In this document: one piece after another, positions 1 through 8,608 of the stretch | Layout of the letters: each line of letters begins with the position of its first letter | Position numbering within the stretch: position 1 is the first letter of the stretch | Assembly (NCBI GenBank): GCA_016296565.1 | Contig: JAEDJB010000038.1 | Coordinates: 1 to 15,000, forward strand | Length of the DNA stretch: 15,000 bases | Direction of reading: 5' to 3' | Origin: Oscillospiraceae bacterium | Lineage (GTDB): Bacteria; Bacillota; Clostridia; Oscillospirales; Oscillospiraceae | Made by a program: the position numbers and the translations under genes | The notes under the pieces: model-generated | What the model saw: the letters and a program-made list of their open reading frames with translations, nothing else | Told to the model about the DNA's origin: nothing | Database searches by the model: none

Positions 1-1718
<1,718 letters not shown>

Positions 1719-1747
1719 TTGCATTTCAGAATCCAACGCATACCGGC

Positions 1748-1771
1748 GGGGGACAGGATTTCCTGTCCCCC
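1748..1771 (+). terminator. dnaK-dnaJ intergenic hairpin, weak or partial terminator
   Basis: A perfect 10-bp stem (GGGGGACAGG pairing with CCTGTCCCCC) closes an ATTT loop, 30 bases after the dnaK stop. It is followed by TGCTTGTGC rather than a U-tract, so full intrinsic termination is unlikely. It could attenuate transcription, or stabilise or process the dnaK mRNA end so that DnaK is made in excess of DnaJ. The hairpin is seen directly; its role is inference. Confidence 0.6.
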
Positions 1772-1820
1772 TGCTTGTGCAAATTGCGTTCCAGACAGCC
1801 TAACTGTGAGGTGAATCCCA

Positions 1821-3014
1821 ATGGCGGATCAGAATAAACGAGATTACTATGAAGTTCTGGGCGTGAAGAAAAACGCCACGGACGATGAATTAAAGAAAGC
1901 ATACCGGAAGCTGGCCAAGCAGAACCACCCGGACTTAAACCCTGGGGACAAGGAGGCAGAGGCCCGCTTCAAGGAGATCAACGAGGCCTATGAGGTCCTT
2001 TCCGACAAGGACAAGCGGGCCAAGTACGACCAGTTCGGCTTTGCCGGGGTGGACCCCAACTTCGGCGCCGGCGGAGCCGGAGGCGGCTTCGGCGGGTTCG
2101 ACATGGGGGACATCTTCGGGTCCTTCTTCGGGGGCGGCTTCGGCGGCGGATTTGGCGGCGGCGGCCAGAGCCGCACCGGCCCCGCCAAGGGCCAGACCGT
2201 GCGGGCCTCCCTGAGCCTGACTCTGGAGGAGGCCGCCTTCGGTTGCGAGAAGGAGGTCACCATCCAGCACATCGAGACCTGCGACTCCTGCCACGGCAGC
2301 GGCTGCGCCGAGGGCACCACCGCCGAGGTCTGCCCCGAGTGCCATGGCTCCGGCCAGGTGCGGATGCAGCAGCGGACCATGTTCGGCACCATGTCCACCA
2401 CCACCGTCTGCCCTAACTGCCGGGGCGAGGGCAAGATCATCCACCAGCCCTGCAAGGCCTGCGGCGGCAGCGGCGGCTTGAGAAAGTCCAAGAAGGTTTC
2501 CGTGAAGATCCCCGCCGGCATCGACAACGGCCAGGCCATTTCTGTCCGGGGCCAGGGGGACATGGGCCGCAACGGCGGCCCCGCCGGGGACCTGATCGTG
2601 GGCATCAACGTAAAGCCCCACGCCCAGCTGCGCCGGGACGGCACCTCCATCTATCTGGACCAGACCGTGTCCTTCTACCAGGCCGCCGTGGGCGCGGAGA
2701 TTGAGATCCCCTCCCTGGACGGCAAGGTCAAGTGCACCGTGGCGCCGGGCACCCAGCCGGGTACCACCCTCCGCCTGCGGGGCAAGGGCGTGCCCATCCT
2801 CAACGGCCGGGGCCGGGGCGACCAGTTCGTCACCATCCGGGTGGCGGTGCCCAAGAACATGAACGAGAACCAGAAGGAGGCCCTGAAGAAGTTTGCCGAG
2901 GCCATGGGGGAGGTTCCCTCCTCCACCGCGAAAACCGAAGAGGGCCGCCATCACAGCGAAAATCACGGGGACGGGGAGGAAAAATCCTTCTTCTCCCGCC
3001 GGAAGAAGAAATAA
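1821..3014 (+). CDS. dnaJ: Chaperone protein DnaJ (Hsp40, class I)
   Basis: Co-chaperone that stimulates DnaK ATPase and delivers unfolded clients; cytosolic. The 397-residue protein has the full class I layout. The J domain is at about 6-72 with HPD at 36-38. A Gly/Phe-rich region spans 79-118. Four CxxCxGxG-type zinc motifs start at C154, C171, C197 and C211 (CDSCHGSG, CPECHGSG, CPNCRGEG, CKACGGSG). Two C-terminal beta domains run to about 355. The start is supported by GAGGTG at 1808-1813, 7 bases upstream. Compared with the usual 370-385 residues there is an extra polar tail from about 375, rich in Glu/His and ending in RRKKK. It sits directly after dnaK, the standard Firmicutes order, and no terminator separates it from the next gene. 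Confidence 0.98.
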   Translation: MADQNKRDYYEVLGVKKNATDDELKKAYRKLAKQNHPDLNPGDKEAEARFKEINEAYEVLSDKDKRAKYDQFGFAGVDPNFGAGGAGGGFGGFDMGDIFGSFFGGGFGGGFGGGGQSRTGPAKGQTVRASLSLTLEEAAFGCEKEVTIQHIETCDSCHGSGCAEGTTAEVCPECHGSGQVRMQQRTMFGTMSTTTVCPNCRGEGKIIHQPCKACGGSGGLRKSKKVSVKIPAGIDNGQAISVRGQGDMGRNGGPAGDLIVGINVKPHAQLRRDGTSIYLDQTVSFYQAAVGAEIEIPSLDGKVKCTVAPGTQPGTTLRLRGKGVPILNGRGRGDQFVTIRVAVPKNMNENQKEALKKFAEAMGEVPSSTAKTEEGRHHSENHGDGEEKSFFSRRKKK

Positions 3015-3045
3015 CCACCATTAGAGAGAAGAAAGAGGAGACGCT

Positions 3046-3855
3046 ATGTTTCTCGCAGATTGCCACACCCACTCCGTCTGCTCCCCGGACAGCAACATCC
3101 CCATGGTTCAGATGGCCCAGAAGGCCGTGGAGTACGGCCTGACCAACCTGACCCTCACCGACCACTGCGACCTGCTGAGCATCGAGGGGGAGCGGGAGCT
3201 GACCTACGACTGGAACCCGGTGCTCCAGGAGCGGAAGAAGATGCTGGACGCCTTCGGCACCAAGCTGGACCTGCCCATGGGCATCGAGTTCGGCATGGGC
3301 TTCCTGTTTCCGGAGGCCGCCCGGGTGATCCTGAACCAGCCGGGGCTGGACTTTGTCATCGGCTCCGCCCACAACTTAAGCGAGGAAGCCGGAGGCCGGG
3401 ACTTTTTCCTCCTGGACTATGAGACCCTGGACAACTGCTACACGGCCCTGGACAACTATTTCCAGTCCATGCTGAAGCTGGCCTCCATGCCGGAGTTTTA
3501 CGACGTGGTGGGCCACATCATCTATCCCCTGCGGTACATGAATGGGGACTACCCCACCCCGCCCTCCGTGGATCGGTACAAGGACCAGATCTATGAGATC
3601 TGCCGCCGGGCCGCCGAGGCAGGCCGGGGCATTGAGATCAACACCTGGAAGGGCCAGACCCTGGCTGAGTGGGGCCCGGTGCTGGACCTCTACCGCCAGG
3701 CCGGCGGGGAAATCGTCACCGTGGGCTCCGACGCCCACGCCCCCGCGCCTCTGGGCCGGGGGGTGAAGGAGGCCTACCAGCTGCTCCAGGACCACGGCTT
3801 CCGCTATGTGGCGGTGTATCATGAGCGCAAACCGGAAATGATCCGGTTAAAATAA
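3046..3855 (+). CDS. PHP-domain phosphoesterase, histidinol-phosphatase (HisJ/HisK) type
   Basis: Metal-dependent phosphoesterase of the PHP superfamily, 269 residues, predicted cytosolic. Metal ligands are recognisable in order: DCHTHS (H7, H9), TDH (H40), GIEFG (E81), GSAHN (H109), VGHIIYP (H157) and GSDAH (D229, H231). This layout and length match the trinuclear-metal histidinol-phosphatases that release histidinol from histidinol phosphate. No his genes are visible nearby, so the physiological substrate is uncertain. Start chosen from AGAGGAG at 3034-3040, 5 bases before ATG. It begins 31 bases after dnaJ and ends 20 bases before rpiB, so all three are probably on one transcript. Family assignment is firm; substrate assignment is moderate. 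Alternatives are another PHP phosphatase acting on a sugar phosphate or nucleotide. Confidence 0.85.
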   Translation: MFLADCHTHSVCSPDSNIPMVQMAQKAVEYGLTNLTLTDHCDLLSIEGERELTYDWNPVLQERKKMLDAFGTKLDLPMGIEFGMGFLFPEAARVILNQPGLDFVIGSAHNLSEEAGGRDFFLLDYETLDNCYTALDNYFQSMLKLASMPEFYDVVGHIIYPLRYMNGDYPTPPSVDRYKDQIYEICRRAAEAGRGIEINTWKGQTLAEWGPVLDLYRQAGGEIVTVGSDAHAPAPLGRGVKEAYQLLQDHGFRYVAVYHERKPEMIRLK

Positions 3856-3875
3856 TCAACAGGAGGAATGAAGCT

Positions 3876-4310
3876 ATGATCGCACTGGGTTCCGACCACG
3901 GCGGCTACGACCTGAAGGAGCGGGTCAAGGCCTATCTGGACCAAGAGAAGATTCCCTACAAGGACTTCGGCTGTGACAGCAAGGAGAGCTGCGACTACCC
4001 TGTTTTCGGCAAGGCCGCGGCGGAGGCGGTGGCCTCCGGGGAGTGTGACAAGGGCATTGTCATCTGCACCACCGGCATCGGCATCTCCATCACCGCCAAC
4101 AAGGTGAAGGGCATCCGCTGCGCCCTGTGCAGCGACCCCCTTTCCGCGGAGATGACCCGCCGCCACAACGACGCCAACATGCTGGCCATGGGCGCCGGGA
4201 TGGTTGGCCCCAACCTGGCCGAGCGGATCGTCCAGGTCTTCCTGAACACCGAGTTTGAAGGCGGCCGCCACGCCCGCCGGGTGGGTCTTATCACCGACAT
4301 GGAAAAATAA
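3876..4310 (+). CDS. rpiB: Ribose-5-phosphate isomerase B (RpiB/LacAB family)
   Basis: Interconverts ribose 5-phosphate and ribulose 5-phosphate in the non-oxidative pentose phosphate pathway; some family members act on allose or galactose 6-phosphate. The 144-residue length is typical. Visible are the N-terminal GSDHGGYDLK phosphate/substrate loop (D7, H8), DYP at 40-42, the catalytic-base loop VICTTGIGISI with Cys64, and the RRHNDANMLAMGA segment with H97 and N98. The loop reads CTTG where CGTG is the commonest form; the catalytic Cys is intact. AGGAGG at 3861-3866 lies 9 bases before the ATG. It is the last gene of the dnaJ-PHP-rpiB run and is followed at once by a strong terminator. The family is certain. 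True RpiB is favoured because there is no paired LacA/LacB gene. Confidence 0.93.
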   Translation: MIALGSDHGGYDLKERVKAYLDQEKIPYKDFGCDSKESCDYPVFGKAAAEAVASGECDKGIVICTTGIGISITANKVKGIRCALCSDPLSAEMTRRHNDANMLAMGAGMVGPNLAERIVQVFLNTEFEGGRHARRVGLITDMEK

Positions 4311-4313
4311 AAG

Positions 4314-4344
4314 AAAAAACCGACCGGTTTTCCGGTCGGTTTTT
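4314..4344. terminator. Bidirectional intrinsic terminator between rpiB and the EFR1 gene
   Basis: An 8-bp perfect stem CCGACCGG/CCGGTCGG with a TTTT loop (4320-4339) is flanked by A6 on the left and T5 on the right. It therefore has a U-tract in both directions. It can end the plus-strand rpiB transcript and the convergent minus-strand transcript, whose stop codon lies 10 bases away. Confidence 0.92.
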
Positions 4345-4353
4345 GTTTGCGGG

Positions 4354-5169
4354 TCACAGGAACAGCTCCGGCTCCCTCCGGGGCCAGGAGAACTGTTCCT
4401 CCAGCTCGGTTTTGTGGTAAAGATAGTTGGGGTCGTCAAAGTATTTGGCCCCCTTGGGACAGTGGCGGACGCAGCGGTTGCACTTCATGCAGGGGCCGGT
4501 CATCTCCCGGGCGTTCTCCGGGTCGATGGAGCCAAGAGGACACTGCCGGGCGCAAAGGCCGCAGTTGGTGCAGTCCTCGGTGGTGCGGGGCTTGACCTTC
4601 AGAATGTTGATGGGGTTTCCGTGGCGGTCCCGGGGGGTGTAGTAGGGGCCCACGGGGTTGTTGCCCTTCACCTTGGCGGAGATGGGACAGTCGGCCCCGC
4701 CCTTTTTCCACACCTGGTCGGCAAAGCCTCCGGCGATGGTCAGGTCGCTGGTGTCCGGCCGGCCGGCGGCCTGGGTGCGGGAGAAGGCGTGCTGGCAGGA
4801 GAAGGCGGCGGCGGCCAGGGTGGTGAAGCCCCCGGCCTCCAAGGTGAGGGAGAGCTCCATCAGCGCGTCGTCATAGTTCCGGTTGCCGTAGCAGACCACG
4901 GGCACTGCCAGCGCGCCGTTGCCCTGAACCGAAGCGACGTACTTGATGAGCAGATTGGGCACCCGGCCGGCGTACACGGGGGTGCCAAAGACCACCAGGT
5001 CTCCTTCGCCGAACTGCTTCGGTTCCCGGCGGGCCTGGGGCAGGGTGAAGTCGAAGGTTTGCAGGGGTGCGCCGGACTGGTCGGCCAGGCGGCGGGCAAT
5101 CCGGGTGACCATCTTTTTGGTGGTGTCGGTGGCGCTGAAATAGGCAGCCCACACAGCATGGATTTTCAT
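4354..5169 (-). CDS. EFR1-type flavodoxin-fold / 2x[4Fe-4S] ferredoxin fusion
   Basis: Predicted soluble electron-transfer protein of 271 residues. The N-terminal ~170 residues form a flavodoxin-like domain. An FMN-phosphate-loop-like segment FSATDTTKKM is at 11-20, FGTPVYAGRVP at 61-71, and CYGNRNYDDAL at 93-103. The C-terminal region is a bacterial-type ferredoxin with two four-Cys clusters, C200/C203/C206/C210 and C227/C230/C233/C237, in CxxCxxCxxxCP form. This order matches the EFR1 family of anaerobes, whose partners are mostly unknown. There is no signal peptide or membrane segment. The start is backed by AAAGGGGAA about 10 bases upstream and a good promoter at 5203-5231. It appears monocistronic, with a terminator on the far side, so context does not reveal its electron partner. 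Confidence 0.88.
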   Translation of the reverse strand: MKIHAVWAAYFSATDTTKKMVTRIARRLADQSGAPLQTFDFTLPQARREPKQFGEGDLVVFGTPVYAGRVPNLLIKYVASVQGNGALAVPVVCYGNRNYDDALMELSLTLEAGGFTTLAAAAFSCQHAFSRTQAAGRPDTSDLTIAGGFADQVWKKGGADCPISAKVKGNNPVGPYYTPRDRHGNPINILKVKPRTTEDCTNCGLCARQCPLGSIDPENAREMTGPCMKCNRCVRHCPKGAKYFDDPNYLYHKTELEEQFSWPRREPELFL

Positions 5170-5202
5170 GGTTGGGGTTCCCCTTTCAATACAGTTTTTT
5201 CT

Positions 5203-5231
5203 ATTATATCGGGATTCCTGGAAAAAGTAAA
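5203..5231 (-). promoter_or_regulatory. Sigma-A-type promoter for the EFR1 gene
   Basis: On the minus strand there is a perfect TATAAT -10 (plus 5203-5208) and a TTTACT -35 (5226-5231) with 17-bp spacing. Transcription would start near 5196, about 27 bases before the ATG. Confidence 0.72.
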
Positions 5232-5260
5232 TGAGGAGGGCACGGCTTTTGGTTCTGCTG

Positions 5261-5289
5261 TTGATTTTTTGGACGACCTTTCATATAAT
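5261..5289 (+). promoter_or_regulatory. Sigma-A-type promoter for the VanW-domain operon
   Basis: TTGATT at 5261-5266 and TATAAT at 5284-5289 are spaced by 17 bp. A second overlapping TATAAT lies at 5289-5294. Transcription would start near 5296, about 63 bases before the preferred ATG. It is divergent from the EFR1 promoter; the two predicted start sites lie about 100 bp apart. Confidence 0.75.
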
Positions 5290-5358
5290 ATAATCTAAAT
5301 AACCTCTCTGTCGAATGTTGGTATTTTTTGGGCAGGGAGAACCGAAAGGATGGAGTCT

Positions 5359-7068
5359 ATGCGCGTTGGATCGCCGGAACCCAGAAAGGAAAAAAAGAAA
5401 CCCAGCCGCTCCAGACGCGGTGTGATCGTCGGCTGTCTGGTTGTTGTGGCGCTGGTGTCGGTTTACTGCGCCCTGTGCGCGGCGGCGGGCGGCGGCATGA
5501 TCTATCCCAACGTCTCCGTTTCCGGCGTGGACGTGGGCGGCCTGTCCTGCGAGGAGGCGGAGGTCCGTCTCCAGGAGGCGGTTCAGGCCCAGGAGCCTGA
5601 CCAGAGCCGGGGCGTGGTCTTCACCGTGACCACGGCGGAAGGGGACGCGGCCAACGTCCAGGTGCCCCTGTCCAGCGTGGTTACCGACTGTGCCGCCACC
5701 GCGGCCCGGACCTGGAACGTGGGCAACGGGGACTCCTTCCTTGCCCGGGGCGTCATCTATCTCCGCTGCCTGGTGGCGGGAATGGAGGTTCTGCCGGCTT
5801 ACGGGGACAGCCAGGAGCTGGAGACCATCCTGGACGACATGGACGCCCAGATCGGCCAGGAGGCGGTGGAAAGCGCCTGGGAGCTGGGGGAGACCCAGCT
5901 GACCCTCACCAAGGGAACCCCCGGCTATCTGCTGGACCGGGAAACCCTGAAAACCGAAATCTTTGAGCGCCTGGGCAGCGGCGAGATCGTGGAGCTGGCC
6001 GGAGCGGAGCCTCAGTTCACCGTGGAGCTGCGCCAGGCCCTGCCCCAGGAGCTGGACCTGTCGGCGGTGCTGGCGGAGGTGGAAACCCCCGTCCAGAACG
6101 CTGAGTTCAACAAGGCGGAAAAGAAGTTCCAGACCGACCACCAGGGCATCTCCTTCGACGCCCAGGCCGCCCAGGAGCGCTTTGACGCCATGGACTGGGG
6201 CGCCACAGACCAGATTGACCTGATCATCACCCAGCCGGAGACCACCGTGCAGGACCTGGAGCCTCAGCTCTACCAGGACACCCTGGGCACCTGCACCACC
6301 AACATCTCCGGCACCGCCAACCGGGTGCACAACATCCAGCTGGCCACCCAGTTCTTCAACGGCACCGTCCTCATGCCCGGGGAGGAGTTCTCCTACAACG
6401 GCGTGGTGGGCCAGCGGACCGCTGCCCGGGGATTTTTGCCTGCCCCGGCCTATGTCTCCGGCGCGACCGTCCAGGAGACCGGCGGCGGCATCTGCCAGGG
6501 CTCTTCCACCATCTACCTGGCCGCCCTGCGGGCCAACCTGGAGATCGTGGAGCGGTACAACCATGGCTATATCACCCGGTACGTGCCCGACGGCATGGAC
6601 GCCACCGTTTACTACGGGGCCAAGGACTTCCGCTTCCGGAACGACACTCCCTTCCCCATCAAGATCGTGGGCTCCGTGTCCGGCCGGACCCTGACGGTGA
6701 ACATCATGGGCACCAAGAGCAACAACATTACCGTTGAGATGACCAACGAAATTACGGGCACCACCGGCTACAACACCGTTTACAAGGTGGACAGCAGCGT
6801 GCCCGCCGGCTCCACCCAGGTGAGCGTGACCCCCTACCAGGGGTACACGGTGAAGGTCTACCGGAACCTTTACGAAAACGGAAAGCTGCTGGAGACCAAG
6901 CTGGAGAGCAACAATGTATACAAGAGCCGGGACAAGGTGGTGCTGGTGAACCCCAACGACGCCTACAAATACGGCATCCCGGGCTACAGCAAGCCGGCTC
7001 CCGCGCCGGCCCCTGCCCCCGAAACCCCGGCGGAGACCACCCCGCAGACGGGAACCGGGGCAGAATAA
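5359..7068 (+). CDS. Membrane-anchored VanW-domain protein with peptidoglycan-binding-like region
   Basis: Cell-envelope protein of 569 residues. I prefer ATG 5359 over the in-frame ATG 5350, because AAAGGA (5345-5350) is 8 bases from the former and touches the latter. Residues below count from 5350. A Lys/Arg-rich cytoplasmic start is followed by one membrane segment at 25-46. A region at about 50-300 resembles the repeated peptidoglycan-binding-like domain (PF12229) common before VanW. The VanW domain spans about 320-445, with GEEFSYN (344-350), a GFLPAPAYVSG stretch and the signature GGGICQGSSTIY (378-389, Cys382). A G5-like beta region covers 455-535, and a Pro/Ala tail ends the protein. 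The family is known by homology to a gene of some vancomycin-resistance clusters, but its biochemical role is unsettled. No van regulators or ligases are present here. It forms an operon with the next gene, 15 bases downstream. Confidence 0.9.
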   Translation: MRVGSPEPRKEKKKPSRSRRGVIVGCLVVVALVSVYCALCAAAGGGMIYPNVSVSGVDVGGLSCEEAEVRLQEAVQAQEPDQSRGVVFTVTTAEGDAANVQVPLSSVVTDCAATAARTWNVGNGDSFLARGVIYLRCLVAGMEVLPAYGDSQELETILDDMDAQIGQEAVESAWELGETQLTLTKGTPGYLLDRETLKTEIFERLGSGEIVELAGAEPQFTVELRQALPQELDLSAVLAEVETPVQNAEFNKAEKKFQTDHQGISFDAQAAQERFDAMDWGATDQIDLIITQPETTVQDLEPQLYQDTLGTCTTNISGTANRVHNIQLATQFFNGTVLMPGEEFSYNGVVGQRTAARGFLPAPAYVSGATVQETGGGICQGSSTIYLAALRANLEIVERYNHGYITRYVPDGMDATVYYGAKDFRFRNDTPFPIKIVGSVSGRTLTVNIMGTKSNNITVEMTNEITGTTGYNTVYKVDSSVPAGSTQVSVTPYQGYTVKVYRNLYENGKLLETKLESNNVYKSRDKVVLVNPNDAYKYGIPGYSKPAPAPAPAPETPAETTPQTGTGAE

Positions 7069-7083
7069 CCGAAAGGACGCGCT

Positions 7084-7977
7084 ATGAACGAACAATTTCC
7101 TCACCGCCGGGAACTGAAGTTCCAGGCAAAACGATGGATGATGCACCCCTCCTGCCTGCGGGCGACCCTGCTGCTGGTGTGCGTTATGATGGCCTTTTTT
7201 GGCATCCGGTATCTCCTGGGCGCCAACCTGACCTATGCCCTGGTGAGTCTGGAAAACTACAAGGACACCGCCACCGGCATCTACTATAACGCCGAGGGCT
7301 TCAGCATCATCTTCCGCATGGATCTGACCCAGATGGTCCTGGCCATTCCCCTCACCTACGACCAGCTGACTGCCTTCCTGATCGCTGCGGTGGTGACCTT
7401 CCTGGTCCTGGCTCCCCTGCGGATGGGGGCCATGGAGCAGTACTGGTCCGTTCTCCGGGGGGGCCAGCCTAAGATCAACCAGGTCTTTCAGTGGTACACC
7501 CAGCCCGGGCGGCTGGGCAAGGCCTGGGCGGTGGAGTTTGTGCTCCAGGTGCTGGTGCGCCTGGTGGGCATCATTGCCACCATCCCCAGCCTGTGCCTGT
7601 ATTATAAGTTCTACACCACGGTGACCTCTTTGGAGCAGATGAGCACCGGCGCTTCCATGCTCCAGTCGGCCGCAGCCCTGCTGGCTATGGCGGCGGCCAT
7701 CTTCTGCTTCTGGCTGCACAGCCTGTTCCTGCCGGTGCGCTACTGCCTGGCGGCCCACCCGGAGTACAGCCTGAAGGAGACCTTCCGCCGGGGCCTGCGG
7801 AGCATGAAGGGGTTCCGGAGCCGGTTCTTCTGGTTCCGGATGACCTTCGCGGTGTGGTTCTTCCTGTCCCAGCTGACCTACAACGCTCTGGACCTGTTTG
7901 TGCTGCCCTACACCAGCATGGCCAGCATGCTCTACATCCAGGAGGTGGCCCGGTTCCGGCAGCAGCAGGGAGTCTGA
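7084..7977 (+). CDS. DUF975-like integral membrane protein
   Basis: A 297-residue polytopic membrane protein of unknown function. Hydrophobic segments lie at about 25-45, 92-112, 147-168, 183-206 and 239-262. The C-terminal third carries the pattern I associate with the DUF975 family: an LPVRYCLAAHPEYSL segment, then KETFRRGLRSMKGFRSRFF, a long hydrophobic stretch, LPYTSMASMLYIQEVAR and a short tail. The first 60 residues match this family less well, so the assignment is moderate. AAGGA at 7073-7077, 6 bases before the ATG, supports the start. It follows the VanW-domain gene by 15 bases, so the two are presumably co-transcribed and may act together at the envelope. A terminator lies 24 bases downstream. 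Confidence 0.72.
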   Translation: MNEQFPHRRELKFQAKRWMMHPSCLRATLLLVCVMMAFFGIRYLLGANLTYALVSLENYKDTATGIYYNAEGFSIIFRMDLTQMVLAIPLTYDQLTAFLIAAVVTFLVLAPLRMGAMEQYWSVLRGGQPKINQVFQWYTQPGRLGKAWAVEFVLQVLVRLVGIIATIPSLCLYYKFYTTVTSLEQMSTGASMLQSAAALLAMAAAIFCFWLHSLFLPVRYCLAAHPEYSLKETFRRGLRSMKGFRSRFFWFRMTFAVWFFLSQLTYNALDLFVLPYTSMASMLYIQEVARFRQQQGV

Positions 7978-8001
7978 CCGAAAAGAGAATACAAAAAATA
8001 C

Positions 8002-8033
8002 AATCCCTCCCATGGCTTGCCACGGGAGGGATT
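8002..8033. terminator. Bidirectional terminator between DUF975-like and chrA2 genes
   Basis: A 14-bp stem (8002-8015 with 8020-8033) has a 4-base loop and one non-Watson-Crick position. That position is A-C in plus-strand RNA but a G-U wobble in minus-strand RNA. Minus-strand RNA continues into GTATTTTTTG, a better U-tract than the plus-strand ATTTGTTG. It probably serves both converging operons, and the minus-strand one better. Confidence 0.8.
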
Positions 8034-8050
8034 TGTTGTGTCCGAATTTT

Positions 8051-8608
8051 TTAGGTTGTCATTTTGAAGAGGATGCCCGCCACAGCAGCAATGGCGATGA
8101 AGGTCACCGAGGGGAGCTTTTTCAGCTTGGGCAGGTTCATGGCCACCAGCATCACCACGAACAGGGCGATGGAGGACCAGTGGAGGGTGAGGCTGCCGTC
8201 CCAGGTGAAGAGGGACACGGCGCACACGGCGAAGGCTGCGGCGGCGATGAGCCCCACAGAAGCCGGCCGCAGGGCATAGAATAAGCCCTGGATTTTTGGG
8301 CTCTGCCACAGGGTGCTCAGCAGCTTGGACACCAGCAGGATGATGAGGAAGGCGGGGGTCACCAGCCCCAGAGGGGCGATGATGCCTCCCGGCACCCCTG
8401 CGGAGGCGTAGCCCACATAGGTGGCCATGTTGATGCCGATGGGGCCGGGGGTGGCCTCGGAAATGGCAATCATGTTGGCCAGGTCCGCCGCGGTGAACCA
8501 GCCCGTCCGCTGGGACAGGTCAAAGAGGAAGGGGACCGTTGCCATGCCGCCCCCCATGGAGAACAGACCCACCAGGAGAAATTCCCAGTACAGACGAAGG
8601 AGAATCAC
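8051..8608 (-). CDS. CHR-family (chromate-transporter-like) half protein, second subunit
   Basis: Integral membrane protein of 185 residues from the CHR family of anion transporters, whose best-known members export chromate. The start is GTG at 8606-8608. The frame is open further upstream to 9037, but that extension is antisense-like filler overlapping the first CHR gene. A GGGGG ribosome-binding stretch sits 7 bases before this GTG, and family similarity begins here. Motifs are SMGGGMATVPF (17-27) and EATPGPIGINMATYVGY (51-67), the two hallmarks of a CHR half, followed by several hydrophobic segments. The start overlaps the stop of the preceding CHR gene (GTGA), so translation is likely coupled. 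Short CHR proteins normally work as a pair, as here. The transported anion in this organism is unknown. Confidence 0.88.
   Translation of the reverse strand: MILLRLYWEFLLVGLFSMGGGMATVPFLFDLSQRTGWFTAADLANMIAISEATPGPIGINMATYVGYASAGVPGGIIAPLGLVTPAFLIILLVSKLLSTLWQSPKIQGLFYALRPASVGLIAAAAFAVCAVSLFTWDGSLTLHWSSIALFVVMLVAMNLPKLKKLPSVTFIAIAAVAGILFKMTT

Noticed and set aside
2061..2175. Repeated GGCGGCTTCGGCGG-like sequence
   Set aside because: It is the coding sequence of the DnaJ Gly/Phe region, not a DNA repeat element or CRISPR.
1935..2966. Long minus-strand open frame opposite dnaJ
   Set aside because: Gly/Ala/Leu/Val low-complexity translation mirroring the DnaJ codons; no family resemblance.
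4255..5298. Long plus-strand open frame opposite the EFR1 gene
   Set aside because: It runs across the rpiB terminator and the EFR1 promoter, and its Gly/Val-rich translation is typical of an antisense shadow.
5359..7068. Vancomycin resistance from a VanW-like gene
   Set aside because: VanW-domain proteins are widespread outside resistance clusters, and no vanRSHAX-type gene is present.
5281..8013. Open frame of about 910 codons on the minus strand, antisense to the VanW-domain and DUF975-like genes
   Set aside because: It is a by-product of GC-rich, C/G-ending codons. The translation is Gly/Val/His-rich with no recognisable domain, and it crosses two well-supported genes, a promoter and an operon junction.
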